Of a stretch of DNA of 64,000 bases, positions 1 through 12,394 are shown piece after piece. The translations under genes and the position numbers were made by a program. The stretch spans positions 23,088,536 to 23,152,535 of the forward strand of contig NC_092271.1 in assembly GCF_036320965.1 (NCBI RefSeq), in the 5' to 3' direction. The notes under the pieces were generated by a model. It saw only the letters and a program-made list of their open reading frames with translations, searched no databases and was not told the DNA's origin. Source of the stretch: Panulirus ornatus (Eukaryota > Arthropoda > Malacostraca > Decapoda > Palinuridae). Every line of letters starts with the position of its first letter. Within the stretch, counting starts at the first letter, position 1.

Positions 1-76
<76 letters not shown>
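1..76. repeat. (TC)n microsatellite
   Basis: A near-perfect TC dinucleotide run that begins at or before the window edge. It lies in the intron upstream of the first visible TMEM117 exon. Confidence 0.95.
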
Positions 77-80
<4 letters not shown>

Positions 81-480
81 CAACGGCGTAAGACCTTCCC
101 GTCCAGACCACTGCGTAGCCTACCAATAAACACTGAAGTGGAAAGAGAAAGCTTACCACTGCTTCACACTTCCACAACTTGTACTCACACATGCCTCCCC
201 TCCCACCTCCATCCACAACAGACACAGGTGCTAAACAGCTGTGTTTCCAACCCAGTCTTAACCCCCCCCCCCCTCACCAGACTGCAGCTGCAAACGTTTC
301 CCGTGACCTTGACTACGAACGTTTACCCGAATTCGACTACAAACGTTTCTTTGACTTCGACTTTATATAAAAGGGTAGTACGTCTTCTTCGGCTTCGGGG
401 TGGGGTGGGGTGAAGCGGGCGCCTCCGTTTTCTTTACGACTTCGAGAACCACGGCCAATATTTGTCGGCTCCTCTTCCAG
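77..480 (+). other. 3' end of an upstream TMEM117 intron
   Basis: Non-coding sequence running into the acceptor at 469-480, a pyrimidine-rich tract ending in CAG just before the conserved coding sequence. A degenerate direct repeat of about 25 bp built around ACAAACGTTTC or ACGAACGTTTAC lies at about 288-360. No conserved protein is visible here, and the short open frames look accidental. Confidence 0.6.
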
Positions 481-747
481 AGCTGTCTCGCGCGTTCCTG
501 GCCTCCTTCATCCTGGTGATGGACCTCCTGATCGTCATGCAGGATTGGGACTTCCCCCACTTCACCTCCACCATCGACGTCAACCTTCCCGGGTTCTCCA
601 CCCACACCCTCCACTGGAAGTACGGCAAGACCAGCATCACGGGGAAGTGGTTCAACTACGGCATCATCTTTCTCGTCATGATCCTGGACCTCAACATGTG
701 GAAGAACCAGATCTTCTACAGTCCGGGCCCCTACGGGCAATATATAG
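481..747 (+). CDS. TMEM117: TMEM117 homologue, internal exon (first visible)
   Basis: This exon codes for 89 codons of a multi-pass membrane protein of the TMEM117 family. Vertebrate TMEM117 has been linked to ER-stress-related cell death; that is family knowledge, not shown here. The frame reads SRAFLASFILVMDLLIVMQD, then DVNLPG, ITGKWFNYGIIFLV and LDLNMWKNQIFY, ending GPYGQYIG. These segments match the vertebrate protein closely as I recall it. Two hydrophobic helices are visible, one at the start (FLASFILVMDLLIVM) and one at YGIIFLVMILDL. The acceptor is CTCTTCCAG ending at 480. The exon enters needing one base from the previous exon and leaves after the first base of a codon, at a strong donor TAG/GTGAGT. 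An in-frame ATG at 462 lies before the acceptor and is not the start. The N-terminal half of the gene is left of the window. Confidence 0.9.
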
Positions 748-1065
748 GTGAGTGGAGGGGCCCTAATGGGCAGTATGTAGGTAAGTGGAGGGGCCTTTGT
801 GGGCAATATTTAGGTGATTTGAAGGCCCGTATAAGGCGTTATATAGGCGAGCCGATGATCCCTTTAGCCATTCTGCAGGCGAGTGAGGGCCACTATGGCC
901 AGTATATAAGTAAATGAGGATCCCTGTGGTTAGTGTGTAGGTTTATGAGGGCCACTGTGGCCAATACATAGAGGGGTCCCTGTGGTTAGTACGTAGGTGA
1001 ATTGGGGTCCTTGTGGCCATTGTGTAGTTGAATGAAGGCCCTGTGGCCATTGATGAGTCTACTTT
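748..1065 (+). repeat. Minisatellite made of duplicated exon end plus 5' splice site
   Basis: The exon end and donor are followed by tandem copies of the same stretch. Sequences matching the donor position stand at 748 (GTGAGT), 781 (GTAAGT), 814 (GTGATT) and 847 (GCGAGC), exactly 33 bp apart. Further units of about 25-31 bp are recognisable to about 1060 by GGGCC...TGTGGCCA and AGTRTRTAGGT. Read through in frame, the first units give GPYGQYIGEWR, GPNGQYVGKWR and GLCGQYLGDLK. Because GQYIG is conserved in TMEM117, the exon end is the likely source of the array. Confidence 0.85.
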
Positions 1066-1403
1066 CACACATTAGTATATTGTTTATGGAGTTCGAGTTT
1101 CGTTTATGCTGAGTGAAAGTGTCAGGCTATATACCAACAGTGCTAAAGCAGGCAATACTGCAGTTTGCAACCACTTTTCCTCGATTATATTTTGTTTTTA
1201 AACATAAAAGTACATTTGTTTATAAGTTAATTGTTTCCGCTCAAGCTTGCAGAACATTCCTTAGAAATATTTATGGTTTTACTTCAGAACTCAGGAGTAT
1301 CATTGAGATATAGAATAGTACCCCCTGTTTTCCTTATGTCGGTACCTCGTATTATTGTACTGTACACTTTTTTTTTTTTTTTAACCAGTTTGTCTCCCCA
1401 CAG

Positions 1404-1529
1404 ACCCTGTCAGCAGGAAAGTGTACACCGTAGAGGACTCTGACTTCGTAGACATGGGCAACGAGACAATGTGGACGTGGGAGGCACGCTCCGAGATAGA
1501 TAATACGACTGGGAAGCCATACAGAGAAC
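1404..1529 (+). CDS. TMEM117: TMEM117 homologue, internal exon
   Basis: This 126 bp exon lies between the acceptor TTTGTCTCCCCACAG (ending 1403) and the donor AAC/GTAAGG. It completes the split codon (G+AC, Asp) and reads DPVSRKVYTVEDSDFVDM, then GNETMWTWEARSEIDNTTG and KPYRE. Human TMEM117 has an equivalent stretch containing KIYTVKDSESL and WEWRSNHTNP at the same place after GQYIG. The segment is hydrophilic and carries two N-glycosylation sequons (NET, NTT), which fits an exposed loop between membrane helices. It leaves after the first base of a codon, matching the next exon. Confidence 0.9.
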
Positions 1530-2018
1530 GTAAGGATAGCCATTAAGGTCGAGTGGTATACAGTAGCAGTAGTCATGTCTCCACCCGTTAAGAGTCTGGA
1601 ACATTCGCGAGACGGTGTTTCCTATCCCTTATTCTCAACATCCTCATTTGTATATCTTTATTGTCCTTTGTATGTATCGCTCCCTCACGTCCCTGTAATC
1701 TAATGATTTCTTTCTTTTTCCTCTTTTCTTCTCTTTACTCTTCTTTTCCTCATTTGTCTTTCTTAAAGACTTCTGTTCCTCTCCTTCGTAAATTTCTGTT
1801 TCTTGCCTTTGTAACGTATATGCTTGCAGTAAGAGCGTTTGCATGGTCTTCAAATGATCTCGATTGATGGTTGTAACTTGCCATTGATGGACTCTACGCT
1901 CCTTGCAGTCGTCAGGCGTAACGCCAAGCTAACCAGCTGACCAAGCTCCTCCTACTTCCCCAATTCTTCATCTCTGGCTGGAGAGAGCCGGTGATAAATT
2001 CACAAAAATAATGACTGG

Positions 2019-2078
<60 letters not shown>

Positions 2079-5000
2079 GATATGAAAGCAACATCCGAAA
2101 TACAGAAGTTATTTCAAGAATTCAAGAAAGCATTTCTGAGCTGGAGTTGGTTTTTGGAAAAGTTGGTATTTTATAACAGACAGATAAGGAGTATGTGATT
2201 GAGATGAAGGCAAGAAGGGAAAAAATAATAAACGGGAGATGTAACATGAGGATACACGAAAGTGAGGGATTAAGTTGGTGAGAACTGTAAGTAGTTGTGA
2301 TGGAAAATAACACGAAGAATATAGATAGATAGTTATATAGAATGATGTATGTAATTAATGCACCTTCCATATGAAGAATACAATGTTTACAGCTGACATT
2401 TCACTCCCACTCTGCACCCCCCGCCCCCCCACATGTTTGGGCTAGGTTACACGTAAGTGCATTAACTTCTTATACTTATATGGTACTAGAAAAACTAACA
2501 TGACTTCAAAGAACACATATCATTATTATATGACCCAAGGACCACGTTCTCCAGGAGTTCCTGCAGCTTCATAGTTGCTCTACAAGAAGTCGCAGGGAAA
2601 GGACAGACTCCTCTTTGTAAGAAGGTCTTCGATGAGATTGTATCTGATGACAACCTGCCACAAGTCGGCAGGCATGGTCCAGTGAGCCAAACAAATCATA
2701 TGTATATCATACCATACAAGTGAAAGGGTGTTATAACCATATCATGACACATATGTCAATGTTTTTCTTGTCTGATTTCTTGTCTTTTATGTCATTCTGA
2801 GAATTGCTACTGTAAGAAATTACCTTTTTTCATTGAATCATTTTCCTTTCAGGACAGGGTATTCTCTCTCGTCAGCATATTTATATGTTTTTTAATCCTT
2901 TTTTTTGTTATATGTTGCTTCTCTTTACCCTTACATTCATAAGATAGTTTCTTTGTCTTACTTATAGTGTAAATTATTAGAAGACAGAGGCTGCCCGCCA
3001 TACCCAGGTAGTGTCTTTAGGCCTGGCCCGTTCCTGTCCCCACACCATTTTGCCTTTGTGTGGGCCACCCTCTTGGAACCCATCCAATCTTTTCTTGAGT
3101 TTATCTTCCAGAGTGCTTTCCTAATATCTTTTTGTGCCACTCCTATCCCTCTCTTCCTTACTAACCCACTCTGTCCCTCTAACTCCACCAGTGTTCATCC
3201 CCCCCCACATAGCACCTCCCCTGCCCCACCTCCTCTGATTACCCTCTCACATCTTCCTCTGCATCCTTCTCCGTCACCCTTCCACTCTCCCCCACTCACT
3301 CCACAACTGCCATCGCTACACCATCACCATCCATCATCACCCTCTATATCCCACGCCTCCCATTACCTGCTCCTGTAAGTTTCACTAAATCTTGTAAAAA
3401 TTCTCCCTACATTCTTTCCCAGTGTGTGTGCAATTTCTACTGAAAGTCACATATTCTTTCTCCTTTAATCATGATATTTTTCTCTGTTAGTATGACTCTA
3501 GTTTGCAGTAGTGTTTTCCTTTATTCATTTACTACAGTTGTAGTCTGTCTTATATAGTTTTCTTCCATGCCACTCAGTTGTATTCCCCACTCTTTCTCCC
3601 TTGTAGATTCTTCAATATTCTCTGTATATTTCCTCTCTCCTCTTATTTCTTTTACTGTTTTTTTTCTTGTTTTTTTCTCATTTTTCCTCCATAAGGCTTT
3701 GTTCTCATATTGTTCCATGACAGTATCACTAAGATCTTGACACATTCCATTTACCTCCTAAAGTTATCTGATCAGGAATATAATCATGAGTTAGTTCTTT
3801 CGTTCTTTTTGGCATTATCTGTCCATCTTTTGAACTCATTTTCTGTTTCATTGTCTTCCTATTCCAGTTCACTTTCCCATACCTCCCGTTTTTCCCTTTT
3901 CCTTTTTTCTTGTTTTTCTGCCATTTCCTCCTGTTTTTCTAATGCATTATGATCACCATACTCATTACACTCAGTAGTGTTTCGGTGTTAACCTAAACTG
4001 TAATGAATATGAAAAGTGTGATATGTGACTGAAGAGGGAGTTCAAATAACCTCCCTATCAGACACTGTGATGAGGGGCCTTTGGTTATTGTCCAGTGTTA
4101 CTTTTTTTATAGAATTTTTTGTGTTTAAAGTGTCTAATCTTTCAACTGTGTTTCAGAACTGTTCTCTGATTTGATCTTATGATGAACATCTTTAATTTAC
4201 TGAGCAAATTATGCACCTTGTCATTGCATTTGTGTCATTGTCTTCTGTTTCTTCCAGATAGTGAAATATATCCTTATTTTCCAGGGCTTAATGTTTTTCC
4301 TATCCCTTTTCCTAACATTTGTTTTAGATCACTTGCTTATCTCCTCATGTTCTTCCTATCCCTCTCTAGCTCTACACAATTTTCTCCTTCATCCTGCTTC
4401 TTATTTACTTTCTTCCCCTCCTCAGCTCCTTGCTTTTCTTAATCTTTCTTCTCGGAACTCCTCACTTGTATATTTCTCATCCCCCTTCACTTTACATGTC
4501 TTCCTCCTTTCCACCTTCAGAATACTCCCTTTTCACCCTTCCTCTGCTTTTTACTGCTCCCAATCTCCACCTCCCCAATCCGTATGCAATTCTCCCTTCC
4601 TAAATTCTTGATGCTTCCTCTCCTCCCTTTCTGTTTTCCTCATCTTCATCATCATGTGTCTCTTACTCATACATGCTTCCTCCCCCTTCCCATATCCTCA
4701 CATACCTCCTCTCACTCTTCTTGGTTCCCCACATGCTTCCTCTTTTCTCCCCATCTTCTCACCTGCTTCATTCCCTACCCCAGCTTTTCACTTGCCTTCT
4801 CCCTTCCCAATCCCACATTTTTTTTCTTTCCCTTTCCAAGGCCCCAACTCTGCAATTGTCCTTCCAAGCACATATCCTAGAAGTGCAGTTTTTTACACTT
4901 TTGTTATATCTTTCAATCACAATTTCTTCCTCCTTAGCATACATTTCCTTACCCTTCCATAAACACCACATTCAGTTTTAGATTATGTCATTTACTTCAT

Positions 5001-5776
5001 TCTTCTTTATATGTTCTTTGTCCTCACTTGTTGAGATTATTGAATTCATTTATTCATACTCTTTATATGTCAAATTCCTAACACACATTTACCTAGTTTA
5101 CTGGTTTGCCATAAAAAGGTCATCAGAATGACAAGGTTATTTGAGGTGACTTTAACAAGTTAATCAAAGAGACATTATTAGCTCAAATAAATTCGTAGCT
5201 TGTTCATGGTAGGTATTTATGGCAGTCTAGCAGCCCAGAGCCATTAAACTCTGCAGTATACATTAATAAGCAGAATAACAACAATTGACCATTAGTTTTA
5301 GGTTCATAAAATCATATGTGAGAACTCATGTGCTGATCTGCAGTGCTGAATAATATTCTGTCATATTGAACTTTCATATTTGTAGTGTATTATTCTTGCA
5401 GCCTTCATTTGTGGCAGAGGAAATAGATGGCTCATTGATGAGATATTGAGGTTACTGTAACGTATGTATCACCTGAAAAAAAGGATCATTACAATTATAG
5501 AAGCCTTTGCTGCAACTAAAACAATCTTCACTTTTTTTAAGTCATAAAATCAAATAGACTTTAGTGTAATGGAATTATACATGATAAATGGATAATCCCA
5601 TTTCTTTAGCAAAGGTTGCCTAATCTACTTGGCTCTAACCATACGTCAGATTTTACTTTCATTTTTGCAGGTCAATTCAACAAATAGTTTATAATGAACT
5701 ATCAGAGGGTGTGTTCATATATTCTCACAGCCAAAAATGCTTCTCATATTCTATTGACCTTCTTTGAACATTTCAG
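1530..5776 (+). other. TMEM117 intron
   Basis: A 4.2 kb intron between two confident exons. It contains one (GA)n run (2021-2074) and a long pyrimidine-rich stretch at about 3050-4980 on the plus strand. The short open frames in the pyrimidine-rich part are rich in Ser, Leu, Pro and Phe and are composition artefacts. A GC-richer patch at about 2535-2695 stands out from its surroundings but matches nothing I recognise. Confidence 0.75.
2021..2074. repeat. (GA)n microsatellite
   Basis: An uninterrupted GA run inside the TMEM117 intron. Confidence 0.95.
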
Positions 5777-5910
5777 AGGACATGTTTATGTACTCTCGCT
5801 TCATGGATTACAGCCTCTCAGTCAAATGTACAGCCTTCATCCCAAACATACTGGGCTTTGTCATGCTCTTCACGCTTGTTTCCCTTTATGGACGCTTCCC
5901 ACCCAACCAG
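5777..5910 (+). CDS. TMEM117: TMEM117 homologue, internal exon
   Basis: This 134 bp exon follows the acceptor TTTGAACATTTCAG and ends at the donor CCAG/GTTAGA. After completing the split codon (C+AG, Gln) it reads DMFMYSRFMDYSLSVKCTAF, then IPNILGFVMLFTLVSLYGRF and PPNQ. The vertebrate counterpart has GDMFLHSRFIGASLDVKCLAF followed by a hydrophobic helix and an aromatic-basic end, so position and pattern agree well. The helix PNILGFVMLFTLVSLY is a membrane span, probably the last one. The exon ends in phase 0, which fits both the exon at 20612 and the possible alternative exon at 25155. Confidence 0.9.
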
Positions 5911-8900
5911 GTTAGAAACTTAATACCATAGCCTTTGTTTTGATTTTATCTGGTACAAAAATGCATATGTGGAGATGCAGCACCACCAGCTTTATTTTGT
6001 TTGGATATATGGCAATAAGTTGCACTGCTCAGTTTGTTTTGTCTGGATGCGTGCCACTGTATAAGTGAAGAGCAGATAGTTTTAGTGGTTTTGTTGCACA
6101 ATATTGATTAAAATGACAGTTGTGATGCTTGATTTTGTATTGTTTGTATTCATATTCTTTAACATATATGCCAAACCTACTGAGACTTAATGTGTTGGGA
6201 TGTACTGTTCTTATTGTTATGAATTATTCAGAATATTCATAGTTGTGAACTTTGAAGATGAAATAGAGAAGAATTTTTGACTCACAAAATTGGGTTAGTA
6301 TTGTGTAAGAACTTCAAACTGCATTTAGTTCTGATATTGCCTTTATCATCTGGACAGATATGCTGTGCATGAAGCAGTTTCATCAGTGAACTTCTTGTTG
6401 CAGAGTCTACAGTAGATTTGACCTGGGGATGTTTTCTTATTTTGTTTATCTTAGTGTATGCAGATAACTTTTACGAAATAATAGAGTTGTAATGAATGTC
6501 ACTGTTTTGCAGCATCTCAGATGGATGTGGAGGTTGACCACACTGTAAAATTTCTGGTGTTGCACATTGCTTAATTCTGGTATGTTATAGATTGTATATC
6601 ATTCATTAGAATTATTTCACTTTCTGAGCCTGACAGCAAGCCAAGGATACTAGTGCTCTTAGCCCTTGCACAGGATTGATGTGAACAATACATAATATAG
6701 AAAGCCCTTCCATTTCATCCTGGTATAATGGACCCATTATCACTGTTCACTGTTTGCCAACAACGGAAAGCAAAATAGAAAAAAAAGTACATTGAAGAAA
6801 TTTGCCAACAACATGTTCTTACCCACCTTTAATTAGTTTCACTGAGGAAATGGGTTGATCCCTCTTTCCAGGTAAATCAATATATCTATAGTTGTTTATG
6901 CCAGAAATTCATATACATAGCAGCTTACGCCTTTTTGCATAACAAAACAAGTTGTGGACAGGCTTTACGTGCCTGATTAGTCATGCATTGTCACATGCCT
7001 CTGATTTAGGTAAAATCTTTGGGGATTATTAAACATTGTTTGATTGAATCACCTGATGCAGACTTAGCTATAGCATTGTCTAGGCCTTAGGTTAATGGCA
7101 TTGTTTCACTGGCTAACTACTGGCATGCAATCACTTTTAATGGTAGGGTCATTAGGCTAGAATGATATGGAAGTGTATTTCCATGTGGTGTATTGTCAGT
7201 AATCTCTGAACAAAAGCGAGGAACACAGACTTTCTCAGGTCACCCCTTCTAGGCCCAGGAAAAAGTTTTTCTGTTTTCAGAGCCCATTTCCTCATTTAAA
7301 CCTTTTTCACTGGTATAATTAAGATCTTTTTCAGATTTTATTAGCACAGGTAATGACACCATTTGTTTATATTCATAAAAATGAGATACCATAAATAAAA
7401 AGAAAAGTTGCTTCAGTCACTACCCTCATGAGTTCACTTGTGCTTCACCTAGATTAAACTTTTCATTTTTCATTTTTGGTTCCACACTATTGTAATCTAA
7501 ATTTTCTTTTCAGCCTTGACACAGAGTTGCATGCATTTTCAAGCATACTTGTTTAATCAGCAGGCACACCTATTTTGCCAAATGTTCACAATGACAGCAC
7601 ACCTGTTCTGCTTTTGTGTTGGATTTTATGCCATGTGTGATCTGTGCCTAGAATTCAGCACCATCTTAATGAAAGCAAGTGATTGGATAAGGTCTCTTAT
7701 CCCATACTTGCACAGTTAGCTCACTTGAAGGGCCAAGATGGGTCCAGAGACAAAATTGATTCAAGTTATTTTCTATTGCACACAGTTTTCTGCCTATACG
7801 AGTCTCTGTCATGTTGGTCATTTCTCATGCTGAAAATATTTTGATACAAGCTAGTTTATTAGATATACTTTGTGTTTAACGTACTGAATTAAGGGTGAGA
7901 GTATTCATCACTTCCTCCTCAGGAAAACATAATTCATAACTCCATTCCATCGTTATGATGTTAAAGAGAGTTTACAAAGTATTTCTAACGTAAAGATGAC
8001 CTAAACAAACATTTTCAAGCCAGTGTTGCACACAGTTGGCAAGATATCTTACTCACCAAGTGAGTAATGATACCTGCCAGCTGCTTTAGTCAGAGCAACA
8101 CCTGTACATTGGAACAAAATGTGTTCACAATCTTATCCCCCAGACTTTATTTTCCCATCTTATCACATTTGTATATATTCAAAATATTGACAGAACGCAG
8201 CTGTATTCTTAGAATGCTCTCATGTAATTTCTTGAAAGTAAAGATCCGTGAAATGAAACTGTCATGTAACTTCACACACTTATTGGAAAACGAACATTTT
8301 TTGATATGACAGTGACAGGTCATGATGGGTGTAGAAGCAATGTCTTTATTTTGATGAGACATTGAACTGCATTGCTGAAAATGCATAAAGTTGCATTGTT
8401 TAAAAAGTATGTTGTACAGTAAGTCTTTTTGATATACAAATCACATATTTTCTGAATATGGGTGTTTATACAACATGAAACAGGTCAGTCATGACTTCAG
8501 TACAACAAATTAGGTAGTCTGTCTTTGAGAGTGAATATGGATAGTGCTGGATTCATGCAATATTTCTTTATTTTTTAGTGTGATTTATGAATTAAATGAG
8601 CTCATTCTGAATCTGAAGACTTGTTGCTCTAAAGAACATTTTCTTATCCAATTGGCTGGGAAAGTAATTGCTCTTGTATTGTCATTTAGAATATTAGTTG
8701 GGTACTCAAGTTTAGAATTGCACCCATTGAGAAAGTTTTAGTGATTAATCCAAATTGATTAGTGCTATGTAGTGGATTACTTTTGACAACAGATTTTTCT
8801 AAGACACCGAAACTCATTAGGTATCACCAGTGTAATATATATGTGAGATATTAAAGGCAGGTGGAACATAATGAACCTAATAATTATTTTGTTTATATGT

Positions 8901-10009
8901 AAGATTCATATCTATTAGATCGGTCACTCAGTAATTATAGATTAGCACACTTTTTTGTATTTGAGCCAAAGAGCTTATGCTGTGCCTTCTTTAGATATTT
9001 ATATGCAATAAAGCAAGCACTGTTGAGCTTTGAAAAAGTTTTAAATGGATTAATTATCAGTTCACTTAAATTGTGTAAAATGTCCATGAAAATCTGTTTA
9101 TTAAAAGATGAGTACATTTCACAAGTGAAATAGTTGTTGACATGTGATCCTGTAATTGTCATATGTATCAGAATAAGCTTTACCTCGTGAGGGTATATGT
9201 AGAGAGGGTCATGAGAGGGACCTTCTCTGCCCCATTGCCCTTACACCATCTCACGCCCTCATTTCTCCCCCTCACGCCCACCAGTTGCACCCCAAGGCCC
9301 GCCCACGCCCACGAAATACCCGAAACCCCTGAGTTTGGGCGTCATGTGTGTCTGTCAGGTCTGCTATATACTCTTTATAGTGGTCTTGAGCCTCCTAGCT
9401 GACCCTCTTAGTCATGGCCTCCCTAGAGCCCCCATAAGCTTTATAGACCCTGCCATCTTCTAATTCACTAGATTTATGGGACCTTAAAATGCACTAGATT
9501 CATGGTCCTTAAAGACAGAGAGGACAGGCAATTGTTTTAAATGAAATTGAATGTAATTCTTAGACGTAATGCAGCATAAGCTTGAGTTCACTCTTGTAAC
9601 ATTTCTCCTTTGATTCTTCATTAATCATCATGTCTAGGGTATCTTATCTTGGCCAGAATGTCTTAAGAATTGCCTTTCCTATAATGCTTTCTTTCTTTTT
9701 AACTTATTTCTCATGACCTGTAGGAGTACTGGACAGGATGCAATGAATACTGTTAACTTGTTCCCCTGCTGTGAACCTGTGCATGATCGATAGTGACTGA
9801 GGTACTAAAAATGCATGATAAATATATTTATGCTGTAAGGGTAGATAGTTGAATTCTTAAAGAATCCATGGATGTGTCAAAGTTTTTCTACTGTTTAGAT
9901 TTACATTTTGTGTATTACTGTAATAATGAAACTGTGTGAAAGGAATTATCTACCTCTTTTAAGTTTTCGAAGGTACTGTTGTTAACGTATCTTATCACTT
10001 CCCAGTGCA

Positions 10010-10560
10010 TATATGTGGGTGACATATGGAACCTCTGTTCAGCATTTTGCTGGATCCATAGTCACTGATTGGTGCTGCTGAAGCAAACTGACCCATACTT
10101 TGTTCATTGATCCTTGGTCACTGATCACTGCTGGAGAAGCACATTGACCAACATCTTATTTATTGTATTATTGTTACTGTTCACTGTTGGTGAAATACAC
10201 CTTGGTCATTGGTCCATGGTCGCCGATCATTGTCGATGAAGTGTTGGTTAGCACTGTGCTTGCTGATTTTTTATTAGTGGTTGCAGTTTTTGAAGTGCTA
10301 ATGAGCTCCTTTATTCTGTATTTAATGTTGGTTGTTGCTAATGAAGCATTGGAAAACACCTTGATTGTTAACTTTTGGTAAAGATGAACCATAATCACTG
10401 TCTGTTGATTAGCTGTCACTGTTAGTGAAGTACCGATAAACACCTTTGTCAGTAGTACTTGATCAGTGACTGCCATGGATGTTGCAGTGATGAGCACCAT
10501 CATCATTGATTCTTGATCTTGAGTTACAATTTATGAAGCACCTTAGGGCTGGTTCTTAAT
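10010..10560. repeat. Degenerate minisatellite
   Basis: Loosely repeated units built from TTGGTCATTGATCC, GTCACTGATCACTG and TTGNTGAAGCACATTGAC recur about nine times with variable spacing of roughly 50-65 bp. The units have diverged strongly, which points to an old array. Confidence 0.55.
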
Positions 10561-10741
10561 CACTTGTAACTATTATGAATAAGTTTGCTTTTCAATCAGG
10601 GAAACTTTGTTTAAGAATTAGTGATGTGAAATTCCATCAACAGAAAGCAAATGAACATTGATAATTTTATTTTTCATTTTTCAGAGTAGCCATCTTTCTC
10701 TTTACATCCACAAAGTTTCACACTCTTGGTAGCCATGTATA

Positions 10742-12375
10742 TGGTGAAGGCATGTACAGGGCATCAGATTGGGGAGGAGCAGTGTGCTTTCAGGAGTGGT
10801 AGAGGATGTATGGATCAGGTGTTTGCTTTGAAGAATGTGTGAGAAATGTTTAGAAAATCAGATAGATTTGTATGTGGCATTCATGGATCTGGAGAAGGCA
10901 TATGATAAGTTTGATAGAGATGCTTTGTGGAAGGTCTTAAGAGTATATGATGTGGGAGTTAAGCTGCTAGAGGCAGTGAAAAGTTTTTATAAAGGATGTA
11001 AGGCATGTGTATGACTAGGAAGAGAGGAGAGTGACTCGTTTCCAGTGAAGGTTGGTCTGCAGCAGGGGTGTGTGATGTCTCCATGGTTGTTTAATTTTTT
11101 TAATGGATGGTGTGGTTAGGGAGGTAAATGCAAGAGTTTTGGAGAGAGGGTTGAGTATGCAGTCTATTGGGATGAGAGGGCCTGGGAAGTAAGTCAGCTA
11201 TTGTTTGCTGATGATACAGAATCTGTCGAAGTTGGTGACTGAGTTTTGAAAAGTGTGCAAAAGGAGAAAGTTGAGAGTAAATGTGAATAAGATCAAGGTT
11301 ATTAGGTTCAACAGGGTTGAGGGACAAGTTAATTGGGATGTAAGTTTGAGCGGAGAAAAAATGGAGAAAGAGAAGTATTTCAGATATCTAGGAGTGTATT
11401 TAGCAGTGAATGGAACCATGGAAGCAGAGGTGAGTCATAAGGTGGGGGAGGAGGGGGCAAAGGTTCTGGGACTGATGGAAAACATGTGGAGAGAGTGTTA
11501 TCTCAGAGAGCAAAAATGGGTTTGTTTGAAGGAATAGTAGTTCCAACAATATTATATGGTTGCGAGGCATGGGTTATAGATAGGGTTGTACAGAGGAGGG
11601 TGGTGTTGAAAATTAAATGTTTTGGGAAAATATGTGGTGTTAGATGGTTTCATAGAGTAAGTAATGAAAGGGTAAGAGTGATGTGTGGTGCTAAAAAGAA
11701 TGTAGCTGAGAGAGCAGAAGGGGGTATGTTGAAATGGTTTGAACATTTGGAGAGAATGAAAGAGGAAACATTGACAAAGAGGATATATGTGTCAGAGGTG
11801 GAGGGAACAAGGAGAAGCAGGAGACCAAATTGGAGCTGGAAGGATCGAGTGAAAAAGATTTTGACTGATCAGGGCCTGAGCATGCAGAAGGATGAGAGGT
11901 GTGCAAGAAACAGAGTGAAATGGAACATTGTGGTATACCGGGGTTGACGTGTTGTCAGTGGACTGAACCAGGGCATGTGAAATGTCTGAGGTAGGCCATG
12001 GAAAGGTCTGTGGGGCCTGCATGTGGATTGGGAGCTGTGGTCTCAGTGCATTGCACACAACAGCTAGAGACTGAGTGAATAAATGTGGCCTTTTTTGTCT
12101 GTTTTCCTGATGCTACCTCGCTGAAGTGGGGCCAGCGATGCTGTTTCCTGTGGGGCGGGATGGCACCAGGAATGGATTGAAGGCAAGCAAGTATGAATAT
12201 GTACATGTGTATTTATGTATGTATATGTGTATGTGTCGATATGTATATGTATGTGTATGCATAGGTACAGGCATGGACGTTTATGTATATATATGTATGT
12301 ATGAGTGGATGGGTTGTTCTTCGTCTGTTTCCTGGTGCTACCTCGCTGACGTGGGAAACGGCAACCAAATATAAT
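10742..12375 (+). mobile_element. RTE-like LINE copy 1, 5'-truncated and decayed
   Basis: A remnant of the same LINE family as the long element at 37-40 kb. It starts within the RT domain at VKACTGHQIGEEQCAFRSG and continues through DLYVAFMDLEKAYDKF, QQGCVMSPWLFNF and the C-terminal LYGCEAW region to GL(S)MQKDERCARNRVKWN near 11,930. Its frame is broken by several shifts and stops, for example near 10,840 and 11,013 and at a T-run near 11,100. A deletion removes the residues after ADDT. The 3' UTR (11,950-12,375) holds two GCTACCTCGCTGA motifs, near 12,110 and 12,340. This is the most diverged of the four sizeable copies in this intron. Confidence 0.85.
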
Positions 12376-12394
12376 AGATAAAGATAAGTGTATA

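Noticed and set aside
3050..4980. Several Ser/Leu/Pro/Phe-rich open frames in the TMEM117 intron
   Set aside because: They come from a long pyrimidine-rich strand, overlap in all three frames and show no conserved motif.
9163..9402. Possible exon in a GC-richer island of the TMEM117 intron
   Set aside because: The Pro/His/Thr-rich frame lacks conserved sequence, and the neighbouring exons at 5777 and 20612 already join in phase.
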